64,000 nucleotides of DNA from Exobacillus caeni (GTDB taxonomy: Bacteria; Bacillota; Bacilli; Bacillales; Guptibacillaceae): NCBI RefSeq assembly GCF_005747095.1, contig NZ_SWLG01000007.1, positions 229,459-293,458 of the forward strand, written 5' to 3'. The notes under the pieces were generated by a model. It ran no database searches. It had not been told where the DNA came from and saw nothing but the letters and a program-made list of their open reading frames with translations. This document shows, one piece after another, positions 34,685 through 42,173 of the stretch (position 1 is its first letter; the number at the start of each line of letters is the position of its first letter). The position numbers were made by a program, and so were the translations under genes.

Positions 34685-35711
34685 GTAATCCCACCTGTTC
34701 TTGAGGAATTAGTATTACGATCGAAGTTCCTTTTCCTTTTGAAGAACGAATGTCAATCTTTCCGTTGAGCTGGTTAACCCTCTCTTCCATGTGTTTTATT
34801 CCGAGTCCTTCCTTATTGTCATCCCGGTTAAAACCGACCCCGTTATCGATAATGCTTACATAAATCCCCTGTTCCAACCTTTTTACGGTAACTTCCACTA
34901 AACTCGCACTGGAGTACTTCATAATGTTGTGTAACGCTTCCTGAACAATGCGGTACAAGTTGATCTCAATCATCGAATCAAATCGCCGGCTAATATTCGT
35001 ATGAAAATCGATGGTCGCATTCAACATTTTGGTTTCTACAGAACGGACGAGCATCTCGATTGTTGGGATGAGGCCGAGCTGGTCAAGGCTTTTAGGCCTC
35101 AATTGATAAGCATATGCTTTGACATCAGTCATTACTTTATCAAGCTCATCACGCACCTCGTGAAAATAGGTAAGAAGCTCTTGGTCATGTACATGCTTTT
35201 CAATCGCATCGAGTGCAATGGAAATGCTGTACAGCGATTGGCCTACCCCATCATGGAGTTCCTGTGCAAGCCGCTTATGCTCAAGCTCCTGTGCTTCTGT
35301 CAGCTTCTTAATCATCAGCTTGGAAATTCGCGCTTCCTCTTCCTTCTTCTTAATCGCCTGGTCTCTTAAAACAAGCAGGTAATGGCGCTCCCCCGTATTT
35401 TCATCATGAAACATCTTCGCAGTGCTCATTTCCACATCGATCGTTCGTCCATGGTAAGTCGGCATTTCTGACAGAAAATAAGGCACTTCATCTCTTGAGA
35501 TAAGGTAGCAGCGTTCCTCATCCGGCTTCACTTCCCTTTTTTCACAAAAAGAACAGTATGGGACCCTGTCATAAAGGGCCCAGCCTGTAAGCCTTTCTGC
35601 TGCAGGGTTCATTTCCAGGATGACACGGTCGTGATTCATCACAATTATTCCATCCTGGATGTACTCGTATATTTGATCTAAAAATCTGCTATGCTTATTG
35701 TTATTTTCCAT
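34677..35711 (-). CDS. PAS sensor histidine kinase (HisKA_3 type)
   Basis: A 344-residue cytosolic kinase without membrane segments. An N-terminal PAS domain (about residues 8-115) contains a cysteine cluster YCSFCEKREVKPDEERCY. A HisKA_3 dimerisation domain follows with phosphorylated His in ELHDGVGQ, and an ATPase domain with IVQEALHN, DNGVGF and SSKGKGT. Cytosolic kinases of this group (for example NreB) sense redox through cysteine-bound cofactors; three clustered cysteines here make that plausible but unproven. The promoter carries a CsoR/CstR-type palindrome. Confidence 0.85.
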   Translation of the reverse strand: MENNNKHSRFLDQIYEYIQDGIIVMNHDRVILEMNPAAERLTGWALYDRVPYCSFCEKREVKPDEERCYLISRDEVPYFLSEMPTYHGRTIDVEMSTAKMFHDENTGERHYLLVLRDQAIKKKEEEARISKLMIKKLTEAQELEHKRLAQELHDGVGQSLYSISIALDAIEKHVHDQELLTYFHEVRDELDKVMTDVKAYAYQLRPKSLDQLGLIPTIEMLVRSVETKMLNATIDFHTNISRRFDSMIEINLYRIVQEALHNIMKYSSASLVEVTVKRLEQGIYVSIIDNGVGFNRDDNKEGLGIKHMEERVNQLNGKIDIRSSKGKGTSIVILIPQEQVGLHD

Positions 35712-35745
35712 GCCGGCTCCCTCACTATCGACCTAGCTTATTATT

Positions 35746-35772
35746 ATTATATCACGAATACCCCCATGGGTA
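35746..35772 (-). promoter_or_regulatory. Promoter of the kinase operon with a CsoR/CstR-type palindrome
   Basis: A -10 TATAAT (minus strand, 35751-35746) and, just upstream in the spacer, TACCC-CCAT-GGGTA (35759-35772), which fits the TACCC-N4-GGGTA operator of the CsoR/CstR copper/persulfide repressor family. No such repressor gene is in the window. Confidence 0.5.
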
Positions 35773-35855
35773 CCACCAACCAAACTCCTACAAAAAAAAA
35801 TAACCCCTTCGATTTTTCCCTTTGTTAGTAGGAAAAATTCACCAGGGGTATTTGC

Positions 35856-37256
35856 TTATGCTGAAACAACCGGCCCTTTTTCTTCTAGCCAGGCGAGATA
35901 ACCGCCTTTTAAATTTGTCACATCTTTAAAACCTTTTGCCTGAAGGATGCTCGCACCGATTGCAGAACGGGCCCCCGACTGGCATTGGACGATCAAATGT
36001 TTATCAGCAGGCACTTCATCCAAACGGTCTAACACCGTGCCAAGCATAATATGGTTAGCTTTTTCTATATGCCCAGCTTCCCACTCGCTCTGGTTGCGGA
36101 CATCTATTAGATAATAATCACTGGATTCCAGATGGTCCTGTAATGCTGATGCCTCTATTTCAGGATATGTTTCCAACTCTGATACCTCGTTCAAAAGAGA
36201 AGGATCAGCATATGCTGTAAACCGGTCGAGCCCGATCGATTGCAAGGATTCACGGACTGCTTCTGGCTCTTCTGTAATAAGTCCAAAATCCTCATCATAG
36301 CTTAGGATCCATCCTGCCCAGTTCGTGAATGACTTGTTAAACGGAACATTGATGGTTCCCTGTAGATGCCCTCTGGCAAATTGGTCTGCCGGCCTTGTAT
36401 CAATAAACACCTTTTTCCGGGTGGCTGCTTCCAGTTCTTCTACTGTTTCCAGCCTGTTTAATGTTTCGTTTGTTAAAACTGCAGGGCCAACTTTGTTTAC
36501 CTTTTTCATCATCGCAAAATATTTTGGAGGTTCTGGCTGTCCGTCCAGTACGGTTTTCACAAATTCTTCTTCATTTTCGATTTGGAGCGCCCAGTTATAT
36601 AGCTTTTCATAGCCGACAGTAGATAATGGTACAGCTCCAAGCGCCTTCCCGCAGGCACTTCCCGCTCCATGTGCAGGCCATACTTGCAGATGATCCTCAA
36701 GATTTTTAAACTTGCTTATCGAATCGAAAAGCTGCCTTGCACCCGTTTCAGCTGTTCCGGCTACTCCCGCTGCTTTTTCAAGTAAATCCGGACGCCCGAT
36801 ATCACCGACAAACACAAAGTCACCTGTGAAAATCCCCATCGGTTTTGATGCGCCAGCGCCCTTATCCGTCAAAACAAACGAGATGCTTTCCGGCGTATGT
36901 CCCGGCGTGTGCAGTACTTCGAGCTCTATGTTTCCAACCTTAATAGCCGCCCCTTCTTTAACTAGTTCATGTTTCACCTCATCAAGGTACTGGTACTTCC
37001 AGTTTTCGTCTCCTTCATCTGACAGATAAAGCTTTGCACCGATGTCATTGGCAAGCTGTCTCGCTCCCGAGACAAAATCTGCATGGATGTGGGTTTCAGT
37101 CGCTGCTACAATGGCCAGGCCTTCTTTTTTCGCTGTTTCCAGATATGGAGAGATGTTCCGTGCCGGATCGATAACAATCGCTTCCCCGGATCTCTGGCAT
37201 CCGACCAGATAAGAGTAATGAGCTAGTTTTTCATCTGTAAAAGTCCGAAAAAACAT
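35856..37256 (-). CDS. Persulfide dioxygenase-rhodanese fusion (CstB-like)
   Basis: A 466-residue protein. Residues 1-250 are an ETHE1-type metallo-beta-lactamase domain: THIHADFVSGARQL, HTPGHTPESISF, FTGDFVFVGDIGRPDL and WPAHGAGSACGK. Two rhodanese domains follow; the first lacks the cysteine, the second has the active-site loop CQSGARSA (near residue 430). CstB-like enzymes oxidise glutathione/CoA persulfide to sulfite and thiosulfate. It ends a three-gene operon with SQR and DUF1641. Confidence 0.9.
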   Translation of the reverse strand: MFFRTFTDEKLAHYSYLVGCQRSGEAIVIDPARNISPYLETAKKEGLAIVAATETHIHADFVSGARQLANDIGAKLYLSDEGDENWKYQYLDEVKHELVKEGAAIKVGNIELEVLHTPGHTPESISFVLTDKGAGASKPMGIFTGDFVFVGDIGRPDLLEKAAGVAGTAETGARQLFDSISKFKNLEDHLQVWPAHGAGSACGKALGAVPLSTVGYEKLYNWALQIENEEEFVKTVLDGQPEPPKYFAMMKKVNKVGPAVLTNETLNRLETVEELEAATRKKVFIDTRPADQFARGHLQGTINVPFNKSFTNWAGWILSYDEDFGLITEEPEAVRESLQSIGLDRFTAYADPSLLNEVSELETYPEIEASALQDHLESSDYYLIDVRNQSEWEAGHIEKANHIMLGTVLDRLDEVPADKHLIVQCQSGARSAIGASILQAKGFKDVTNLKGGYLAWLEEKGPVVSA

Positions 37257-37279
37257 TTCGTTTCCCCCTCCAGCTCTTT

Positions 37280-37843
37280 TTATTTTTTCTCTGAAATTAC
37301 TTCTAGCATTGTTTCTGTGTACTTCAATGCCCTCTGGACAGAAGGGTCTTTCGTAAGCTTGAAAATCCTCAGGATCGAGACATTCGAATCATCTTGCTTT
37401 TGTTCAAATCTTTGGTTCGTCTCTTTCACGATGCTGACTCCCCGGTTTAACGGCTCCACGGCCTTTTGAAGATCTTCTTTTACAAAGTCCAAAGACTCAC
37501 GGTCCTTCAAAACACTGCTAAAAAACACAAGTAGCTCTTCAAGTTTCTCCAGATACGGTACCATCCTTGGAAGCAGTTCTATCGTTTTCGCTAAAGATTC
37601 GAACGACGTTTGGTTCAAATTTAGCTGGCCAAGCCTTGTTTCAGCATCACTCAACACTGCTTCAAGTGACTGTTTATCATTCAAAGTGGATTTTACAAAT
37701 ACTGAAACATCCTCTAACGATTTCAGTGTTTGAACAAGCTCTGGAAGCTTTGTGACCAGATAGTTCAACGATTCGATTTGTTCTGTTTTTTCGATTGACT
37801 CAATCAATTCTTCCATCGGTTTTGTTTCACTGGTGGTTCCCAC
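37280..37843 (-). CDS. DUF1641 protein of the sulfide-oxidation operon
   Basis: A 187-residue, almost entirely helical protein (LESLNYLVTKLPELVQTLKSL, SLDFVKEDLQKAVEPLNRGV). DUF1641 proteins often lie between sulfide:quinone oxidoreductase and persulfide dioxygenase genes, or near formate dehydrogenases; the molecular role is unknown. Its gene starts 22 nt after SQR and ends 23 nt before the dioxygenase. Confidence 0.78.
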   Translation of the reverse strand: MGTTSETKPMEELIESIEKTEQIESLNYLVTKLPELVQTLKSLEDVSVFVKSTLNDKQSLEAVLSDAETRLGQLNLNQTSFESLAKTIELLPRMVPYLEKLEELLVFFSSVLKDRESLDFVKEDLQKAVEPLNRGVSIVKETNQRFEQKQDDSNVSILRIFKLTKDPSVQRALKYTETMLEVISEKK

Positions 37844-37865
37844 TATAGCTCCTCCCTTCGTATGC

Positions 37866-39059
37866 CTACATGACTCCCTTTAGCATTCCGTTCCAGTACA
37901 TGATCGGTAGAAAATCTTTTTTCATAATATACATGCTCACTCGCTCTTTTGATTGATCGATCGGAAAGGACTCTGCCGGATTTTTATCATAGTCAAATTC
38001 AGCAAGCACCAGGCTGTTATAGCCAGTAACGAGCGGACATGAGGTATATCCATCATAAGTTGCTTTCATTTCCTTGTTCTTAAGCAAAGCTAATAAATTC
38101 TCTGCGACAACTGGTGCCTGTTTTCGGATAGCTGCACCTGTTTTGGAAGTCGGGAGGTTCGAACTGTCCCCCAGGCTAAAAACGTTTGCATATGTTTTAT
38201 GCTGTAAGGTGAACGGGTCAACATCTACCCATCCCTGTGCATCAGCAAGCTGGCTCTGGCTGATAAAATCCGGTGCGCTCATCGGTGGAACTACATGGAT
38301 CATGTCATACTTCATCGTTTCTTTTTCGTTTGTCTTTAGGTTCTCGAATACAGCTTCTTTTTTATCCGGGATGATTTCTACCAGGTTACGGTTATAGTTC
38401 GTTGTTATCTGTTTACGTTCGATAACCTGGTCCAGTGTGTCGGCATACCGTTTTACTGCAAAAATATTTTCTGCGGCGGAAGCAAAAATGACCTCGCTTT
38501 TGTCTCTTACGCCCGACTTACGGAAATATTCGTCAGCAAGATACATGATCTTTTGCGGGGCGCCTCCACATTTAATCGGTGTGTTCGGCTGTGTAAAGAT
38601 TGCCTTTCCGCCTTTAAAATTACGGATACTTTCCCATGTTGAATCGACATATTCATAGGAATAGTTACTGCAGACACCGTCTTTTCCGATCGCATCCCTC
38701 AAGCCTTTGATCTGGTCCCAGTTCACCTGGATCCCTGCTGCAACTACGAGATAATCATATGTGATAGAGGTGTTCGCTTCAGTAGTTAAGCTATTCTCCT
38801 CCGGATAAAAGGCGTTAACCGCTTCCTGGATCCAGTCTGCTCCCTGCGGAATTAAATCGGCCATGCTTCTTTCGGTGACTTCCTTTTCGGCCACTCCCCC
38901 GCCAACAAGTGTCCATAACGGCTGGTAGTAATGTTTTTCCGCAGGATCAATGATCGCTACTTTCCCTTTCAAAAACGGCGCACCCCTCAATAGTCTCGAT
39001 GCTACCGAAATACCTCCAGTACCTGCTCCAACGATTGCCACAGTATAGTGCTTGTCCAT
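37866..39059 (-). CDS. sqr: Sulfide:quinone oxidoreductase
   Basis: A 397-residue FAD enzyme. The Rossmann motif VAIVGAGTGGISVASRLL starts at residue 7. YDYLVVAAGIQVN, PIKCGGAPQKI (active-site cysteine), and VFSLGDSSNLPTSKTGAAIRKQAPVVAENL match type II SQR. It oxidises sulfide to a persulfide/polysulfide and reduces menaquinone at the membrane. First gene of the operon, with AGGAGGGG as ribosome site. Confidence 0.88.
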   Translation of the reverse strand: MDKHYTVAIVGAGTGGISVASRLLRGAPFLKGKVAIIDPAEKHYYQPLWTLVGGGVAEKEVTERSMADLIPQGADWIQEAVNAFYPEENSLTTEANTSITYDYLVVAAGIQVNWDQIKGLRDAIGKDGVCSNYSYEYVDSTWESIRNFKGGKAIFTQPNTPIKCGGAPQKIMYLADEYFRKSGVRDKSEVIFASAAENIFAVKRYADTLDQVIERKQITTNYNRNLVEIIPDKKEAVFENLKTNEKETMKYDMIHVVPPMSAPDFISQSQLADAQGWVDVDPFTLQHKTYANVFSLGDSSNLPTSKTGAAIRKQAPVVAENLLALLKNKEMKATYDGYTSCPLVTGYNSLVLAEFDYDKNPAESFPIDQSKERVSMYIMKKDFLPIMYWNGMLKGVM

Positions 39060-39074
39060 CTTATCCCCTCCTAT

Positions 39075-39088
39075 AGAAAACGCTTACA
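39075..39088 (-). promoter_or_regulatory. Candidate cre (CcpA) site upstream of sqr
   Basis: Minus strand TGTAAGCGTTTTCT matches TGWAANCGNTNWCA at all but the last base and lies in the sqr leader, 16 nt before the ATG. Confidence 0.35.
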
Positions 39089-39133
39089 ACCTTGTATAAC
39101 TTCATTGTAAAAAAAACACGCCTACTAATATAT

Positions 39134-39146
39134 AGGGGAATCCCCT
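39134..39146. promoter_or_regulatory. Palindrome upstream of sqr
   Basis: AGGGG-AAT-CCCCT, 75-87 nt before the sqr ATG. G/C-tract palindromes of this kind occur in CsoR-family operators, but this one differs in phase from the palindrome at 35759. Confidence 0.35.
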
Positions 39147-39158
39147 TATCTTTTGGCA

Positions 39159-39190
39159 GGGGGTCTGACCCCCCGTTTTTTGTGGATAAC
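39159..39190 (+). repeat. Family A repeat, copy 8
   Basis: GGGGGTCTGACCCCC (about 39159-39174) and TGTGGATAA (39181-39189), 14 nt beyond the stop codon of the GNAT gene. Confidence 0.85.
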
Positions 39191-39203
39191 TTTCATCTCC
39201 TGG

Positions 39204-39704
39204 TTAACCTATGCTAACGGAATAAACCTCAATCTTCCGGTCCCATTTTTGTATTTCTTTTTCAAATGACATGCCGATGTTTAGAGCGACTTTTTTTGAA
39301 GCGATATTTTCCGGGGCGATCAGGGAAATCAATTTCTCATATCCTTTCTCTTCCAAGCCATACTTCTTGCAGGCGCCTGCTGCCTCTGTCGCATATCCTT
39401 TCCTCCAGTGCTCCCTTACAAATAGATAGCCGATCTCAAATTGTGTTGTTCCATCTACAGTTTGCGGAACGATTCCACACTGTCCGACAAAAGTTCCATC
39501 CTTCCGTTCCACAATCCATAAACCTACCCCATATTCCTTGTAATTTCCGAGTGTCCAGTTTATCCACTCTTTTGTTTCTTCTTTTGTTTTTATAGAAGGA
39601 TAATGTTCCATCGCTACCGGATCTGAAAAAATCACAAGTAAACGATCCACATCATCCGGCGTCATTTCTCGAAGAACAAGCCTCTCGCTTTCTGCAATTT
39701 TCAT
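39204..39704 (-). CDS. RimJ/RimL-like GNAT acetyltransferase
   Basis: A 166-residue protein starting MKIAESERLVLREMTPDDVDRL, typical of RimJ/L-type acetyltransferases. The acetyl-CoA loop is EHWRKGYATEAA, and the fold ends with NIASKKVALNIGMSFE. The ATG at 39704 follows AAGGAGGGG. It may acetylate ribosomal proteins, antibiotics or metabolites; unknown. Confidence 0.85.
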   Translation of the reverse strand: MKIAESERLVLREMTPDDVDRLLVIFSDPVAMEHYPSIKTKEETKEWINWTLGNYKEYGVGLWIVERKDGTFVGQCGIVPQTVDGTTQFEIGYLFVREHWRKGYATEAAGACKKYGLEEKGYEKLISLIAPENIASKKVALNIGMSFEKEIQKWDRKIEVYSVSIG

Positions 39705-39884
39705 TGCCTTCCCCTCCTTCTCCCTAATTAACCAAATCAATATACCCATATTGCCCGGTAACCGAAAAATACTTTTATTTTATAACTAGAAACATACCAT
39801 TTACTTAGATAATTGTAGTACAATCGTTTGATTCTAAATTGTGACAAAGATGTTACAATTGGAAAAATGAAAGGAGAGGATACC

Positions 39885-39971
39885 ATGGAAGGAAGAGAAA
39901 TACTATCAATGTGCTTTGGAGTTGCATTCATTTTATTACTTATCTATGCGGTGTCCTACTTATTTATTTAG
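39885..39971 (+). CDS. 28-residue single-span membrane peptide
   Basis: ATG at 39885 follows AAAGGAGAGG by 5 nt. A charged head (MEGREI) precedes one hydrophobic helix (FGVAFILLLIYAVSYLF). Downstream are a family C element and a strong terminator, giving a plausible small transcription unit. No family recognised. Confidence 0.6.
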   Translation: MEGREILSMCFGVAFILLLIYAVSYLFI

Positions 39972-39994
39972 AACGGAACACAAAGAAAACCTGC

Positions 39995-40088
39995 ACGATT
40001 GGCAAGCCTTTCGGCGAAGACAGAGGCGTAGTTGCTCTTATCTATGTTCTTAAACTTACTACCGACGTCGAGCCTTCTCCCTTGCTAA
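39995..40088 (+). repeat. Family C element, copy 2
   Basis: About 92 bp with GAAGACAGAGGCGTAGTTGC, CTTATCTATGTTCTTAAAC and GACGTCGAGCCTTC. It lies between the 28-residue ORF and its terminator. Confidence 0.75.
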
Positions 40089-40100
40089 CTCTATACGGCG

Positions 40101-40132
40101 AAAAAGCTCTGGTATCCCACCAGAGCTTTTTT
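40101..40132 (+). terminator. Terminator
   Basis: AAAAAGCTCTGG...CCAGAGCTTTTTT hairpin. Confidence 0.85.
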
Positions 40133-40164
40133 CCGCTTATAAGCAACTATCAACAGTTATTTGA

Positions 40165-40213
40165 GTTATCCACAGTTTTCTGCGGGTCAGACCCCAAAAA
40201 TATTGTGGACAAC
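40165..40213. repeat. Family A repeat, copy 9 (two-sided)
   Basis: TTATCCACA (40166-40174), GGGTCAGACCCC (centre), TGTGGACAA (40204-40212): DnaA-box-like sequences inverted on both sides of the palindrome. Confidence 0.82.
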
Positions 40214-40300
40214 CCCTTTCCACTTTTTCTTCCCTGCTGTTCCGCTATCCGCTTGCCTTTATTCTTTCACATTTATTTGGCATTATCTCATATATGTATT

Positions 40301-40375
40301 TGGCTGGGCTAGCTGGATTCGAACCAGCGCATGACGGAGTCAAAGTCCGTTGCCTTACCGCTTGGCTATAGCCCA
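40301..40375 (-). tRNA. tRNA-Gln (anticodon TTG)
   Basis: 75 nt on the minus strand, from TGGGCTATAGCC to the encoded CCA end. Acceptor stem TGGGCTA/TAGCCCA pairs, the D arm contains AAGCGGTAAGGC, the anticodon loop is ACTTTGACT (anticodon TTG), and the T arm has GGTTCGAATCC. CCA is encoded in the DNA. It lies 31 nt downstream of the glutamine-rich protein gene on the same strand with no U-tailed terminator between. Confidence 0.95.
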
Positions 40376-40380
40376 TCGGA

Positions 40381-40402
40381 GTCCCCCTAAAAGGGGGACT
40401 GT
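40381..40402 (-). other. Hairpin between the Q-rich gene and tRNA-Gln
   Basis: AGTCCCCCTTTTAGGGGGACT: 8-9 bp stem, TTTT loop, no T run after it on the minus strand. It may be a processing or mRNA-end structure rather than a terminator. Confidence 0.5.
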
Positions 40403-40406
40403 AATA

Positions 40407-40730
40407 TTAAGAAGTTTGGTTCTGGCTTGATTGCGCTTGCTGAATAGTCTGTTGTGCCTGGGTAAGCTGCTGCTGGGCCTGCTGCAACTGCTGTTGTTGT
40501 TGAGGGCTTGCCTGTGTCATGCTTCCCTGAGCTGTTTGAAGCTGTTGCTGAGCTTGCTGGAGCTGCTGTTGAGCCTGTTGCATTTGCTGCGGGTTAGCGC
40601 TGGCAGTTGCCTTTTGGATCTCCTGCTGTGCTTTTTGGGCAGCCTGTACAGCCGATTGAAGCTCCATTTGTTGGTTCTGTTGGTTTTGTTGGTTTTGCTG
40701 GTTCTGTTGGTTTTGTTGATTATTTTTCAT
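40407..40730 (-). CDS. Glutamine-rich low-complexity protein
   Basis: A 107-residue protein with 51 glutamines (48%). It begins with repeated NQQ units, then heptad-like AQQQLQQAQQQLQTAQ stretches that could form a coiled coil. No membrane segment or signal peptide. ATG follows AAGGGGG. Low-complexity Gln-rich proteins occur in Bacillus spore coats, but this one is not recognised. It is directly upstream of tRNA-Gln on the same strand. Confidence 0.75.
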   Translation of the reverse strand: MKNNQQNQQNQQNQQNQQNQQMELQSAVQAAQKAQQEIQKATASANPQQMQQAQQQLQQAQQQLQTAQGSMTQASPQQQQQLQQAQQQLTQAQQTIQQAQSSQNQTS

Positions 40731-41245
40731 AAAAGAAAGCCCCCTTGTGCATTAATGGTTTTTAAGGAGTTGGAATAACCCAACGCTAGTTAGAATGCGC
40801 TTTTCAAGATCTTTTATACATAAGTTTCGAAAGAATATCGCGCCACTTTCTTACTAACCAACCTGGAAGAAAAATACACTTTCGGACAATACTAAATGTT
40901 GAATTCCATAGAAACGGAGTGAGATACTTGATTACTTCCCACCAATCGTTACTTTCTTCTTCAGAACTGGCAATACTCTGGACCGGGTATGTTCTCCTGC
41001 TCCCTCGCCATCGGATCCAACGGTCACACCATCCACCTTTTCACCTTTTTTCGATAAACTGATATTGCATCATATCTTAGCTATGGTGAGCATGTGTACC
41101 GCAAACGTTTGGGAACTATCGGGGGCAGCCTTCGCAGGGATCTCTCCACTCACTATTCCCGCCTTCTCACAGAAAAAGGAAACTTTTGAGAAGATACCGC
41201 ATGCTTAGATAGGCAAGAAATTCTTAAAGGAAAGGACTAAACTAC
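40731..41245. other. Intergenic region of about 515 bp
   Basis: No ORF with a ribosome site. Short open stretches in several frames (near 41080-41190) may be remains of a gene, but no family could be recognised. Confidence 0.35.
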
Positions 41246-41647
41246 TTGAAGAACTTTTTTATAATGATCTTACTTCTTACGCTTTTATTGCCTGCAAAAT
41301 CCGGTTCAGCACAATCATTAGCCAGCCTAGTTAATTGTCCAGATTCAGAAGAACTTATTATCCCTTCTAAAAATCAAAAGAAAATGCTGTTAACTGCCCT
41401 TCCAGCCATTGTGCCGATGGTCTACCAGGACACTGCCCAGCAGCGATGGCAAATAGTATCTGTTTCCCCCATAAAAAAGGGAAGCTTCACATATAAAACA
41501 GCTTCTAAGCTTTGTGGTAAAGCTGTCACAGAATACTCATGGATCGTTAAAATTAATTTTCCTTCTTCTTCATCCCATTTAACACAGAGGCAGCTCCTGA
41601 TCGTTAGAAGCAATAATAGTGGCTGGCTCGTATGGCATCACAATTAG
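41246..41647 (+). CDS. Small secreted protein of unknown function
   Basis: A 133-residue protein. TTG start with AAAGGAAAGG upstream. A signal peptide (FFIMILLLTLLLPAKSGSAQ) is followed by a mature domain of about 110 residues with two cysteines (VNCPDSE, KLCGKA). No family recognised. Confidence 0.65.
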   Translation: MKNFFIMILLLTLLLPAKSGSAQSLASLVNCPDSEELIIPSKNQKKMLLTALPAIVPMVYQDTAQQRWQIVSVSPIKKGSFTYKTASKLCGKAVTEYSWIVKINFPSSSSHLTQRQLLIVRSNNSGWLVWHHN

Positions 41648-41654
41648 TGCAAAC

Positions 41655-41694
41655 AAAAAACACCTGACCTTTTTATGGAAGGTTTCAGGTGTTA
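41655..41694. terminator. Bidirectional terminator
   Basis: AACACCTGA...TCAGGTGTT hairpin with an A run on one side, serving the minus-strand micro-ORF transcript and probably the secreted-protein gene. Confidence 0.65.
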
Positions 41695-41811
41695 ATGTAT
41701 GTTATAGAATTCAATTCGCCGATCGAGATTCTTCTCAATAATATGTTTTATCTCTCGATGATGTTCTGTCTCTCTTGTAAAATTGAACAAAATTTTTACG
41801 ATCGTTAACAT
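41692..41811 (-). CDS. 39-residue peptide downstream of the tandem micro-ORFs
   Basis: ATG at 41811 with GGAAAGG upstream (an in-frame ATG at 41820 is too close to it). The peptide has a short hydrophobic head (MLTIVKILFNF) and a charged His/Arg/Glu tail (ETEHHREIKHIIEKNLDRR). The layout recalls YrzI-type small sporulation proteins, which also come in clusters, but similarity is only general. Confidence 0.55.
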   Translation of the reverse strand: MLTIVKILFNFTRETEHHREIKHIIEKNLDRRIEFYNIH

Positions 41812-41859
41812 ATTCTTCATCCTTTCCTTTTTTAAATCATTTTAGTATCTGTCGAAGGC

Positions 41860-41907
41860 TTATCGATGCTTGATGATCTCTTGTTCAAGTACGTATAGAT
41901 TTTCCAT
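41860..41907 (-). CDS. Micro-ORF, 15 residues, copy 2 of 2
   Basis: Encodes MENLYVLEQEIIKHR. Ribosome site GGGAGTG upstream. The peptide is identical to the one at 41943-41990, although the DNA differs at several third codon positions, which indicates selection on the peptide. Confidence 0.6.
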   Translation of the reverse strand: MENLYVLEQEIIKHR

Positions 41908-41942
41908 TCTTCTCACTCCCTTTTCTAAAATTTTTTCTCCGA

Positions 41943-41990
41943 TTATCGGTGCTTGATGATTTCTTGTTCCAGGACGTATAAGTTTTCCAT
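41943..41990 (-). CDS. Micro-ORF, 15 residues, copy 1 of 2
   Basis: Encodes MENLYVLEQEIIKHR with AAGGAGG upstream. First ORF of a minus-strand unit of three small ORFs ending at the terminator 41655-41694. Too short for homology; support is the good ribosome site and the exact peptide duplication. Confidence 0.62.
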   Translation of the reverse strand: MENLYVLEQEIIKHR

Positions 41991-42137
41991 TTTGTTTTGC
42001 CTCCTTTTTCCTTTTGTTTTCCTTTCTGGTTATAGTTTACGATTTTCAAGCCTTTCTGAAACCGAGCTGAAGAATGGTTTTGAGTCAGTCTCTGGTCTGA
42101 TTTTTTTCTCCGTCTAAGTCCCGGAAAAATGCAATAG

Positions 42138-42165
42138 AAAAAGCCAACCAGCTTTTGGTTGACTT
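42138..42165 (-). terminator. Terminator after coaW
   Basis: CAACC...GGTTG hairpin followed on the minus strand by CTTTTTC. Confidence 0.6.
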
Positions 42166-42173
42166 ACTTCCTT

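Noticed and set aside
39134..39146. A firm CstR operator call upstream of sqr
   Set aside because: The palindrome has the opposite G/C phase (AGGGG-AAT-CCCCT) to TACCC-N4-GGGTA, so it is listed only as a palindrome.
40731..41245. A decayed gene in the gap before the secreted-protein gene
   Set aside because: Only short frame pieces with no recognisable family; could be chance.
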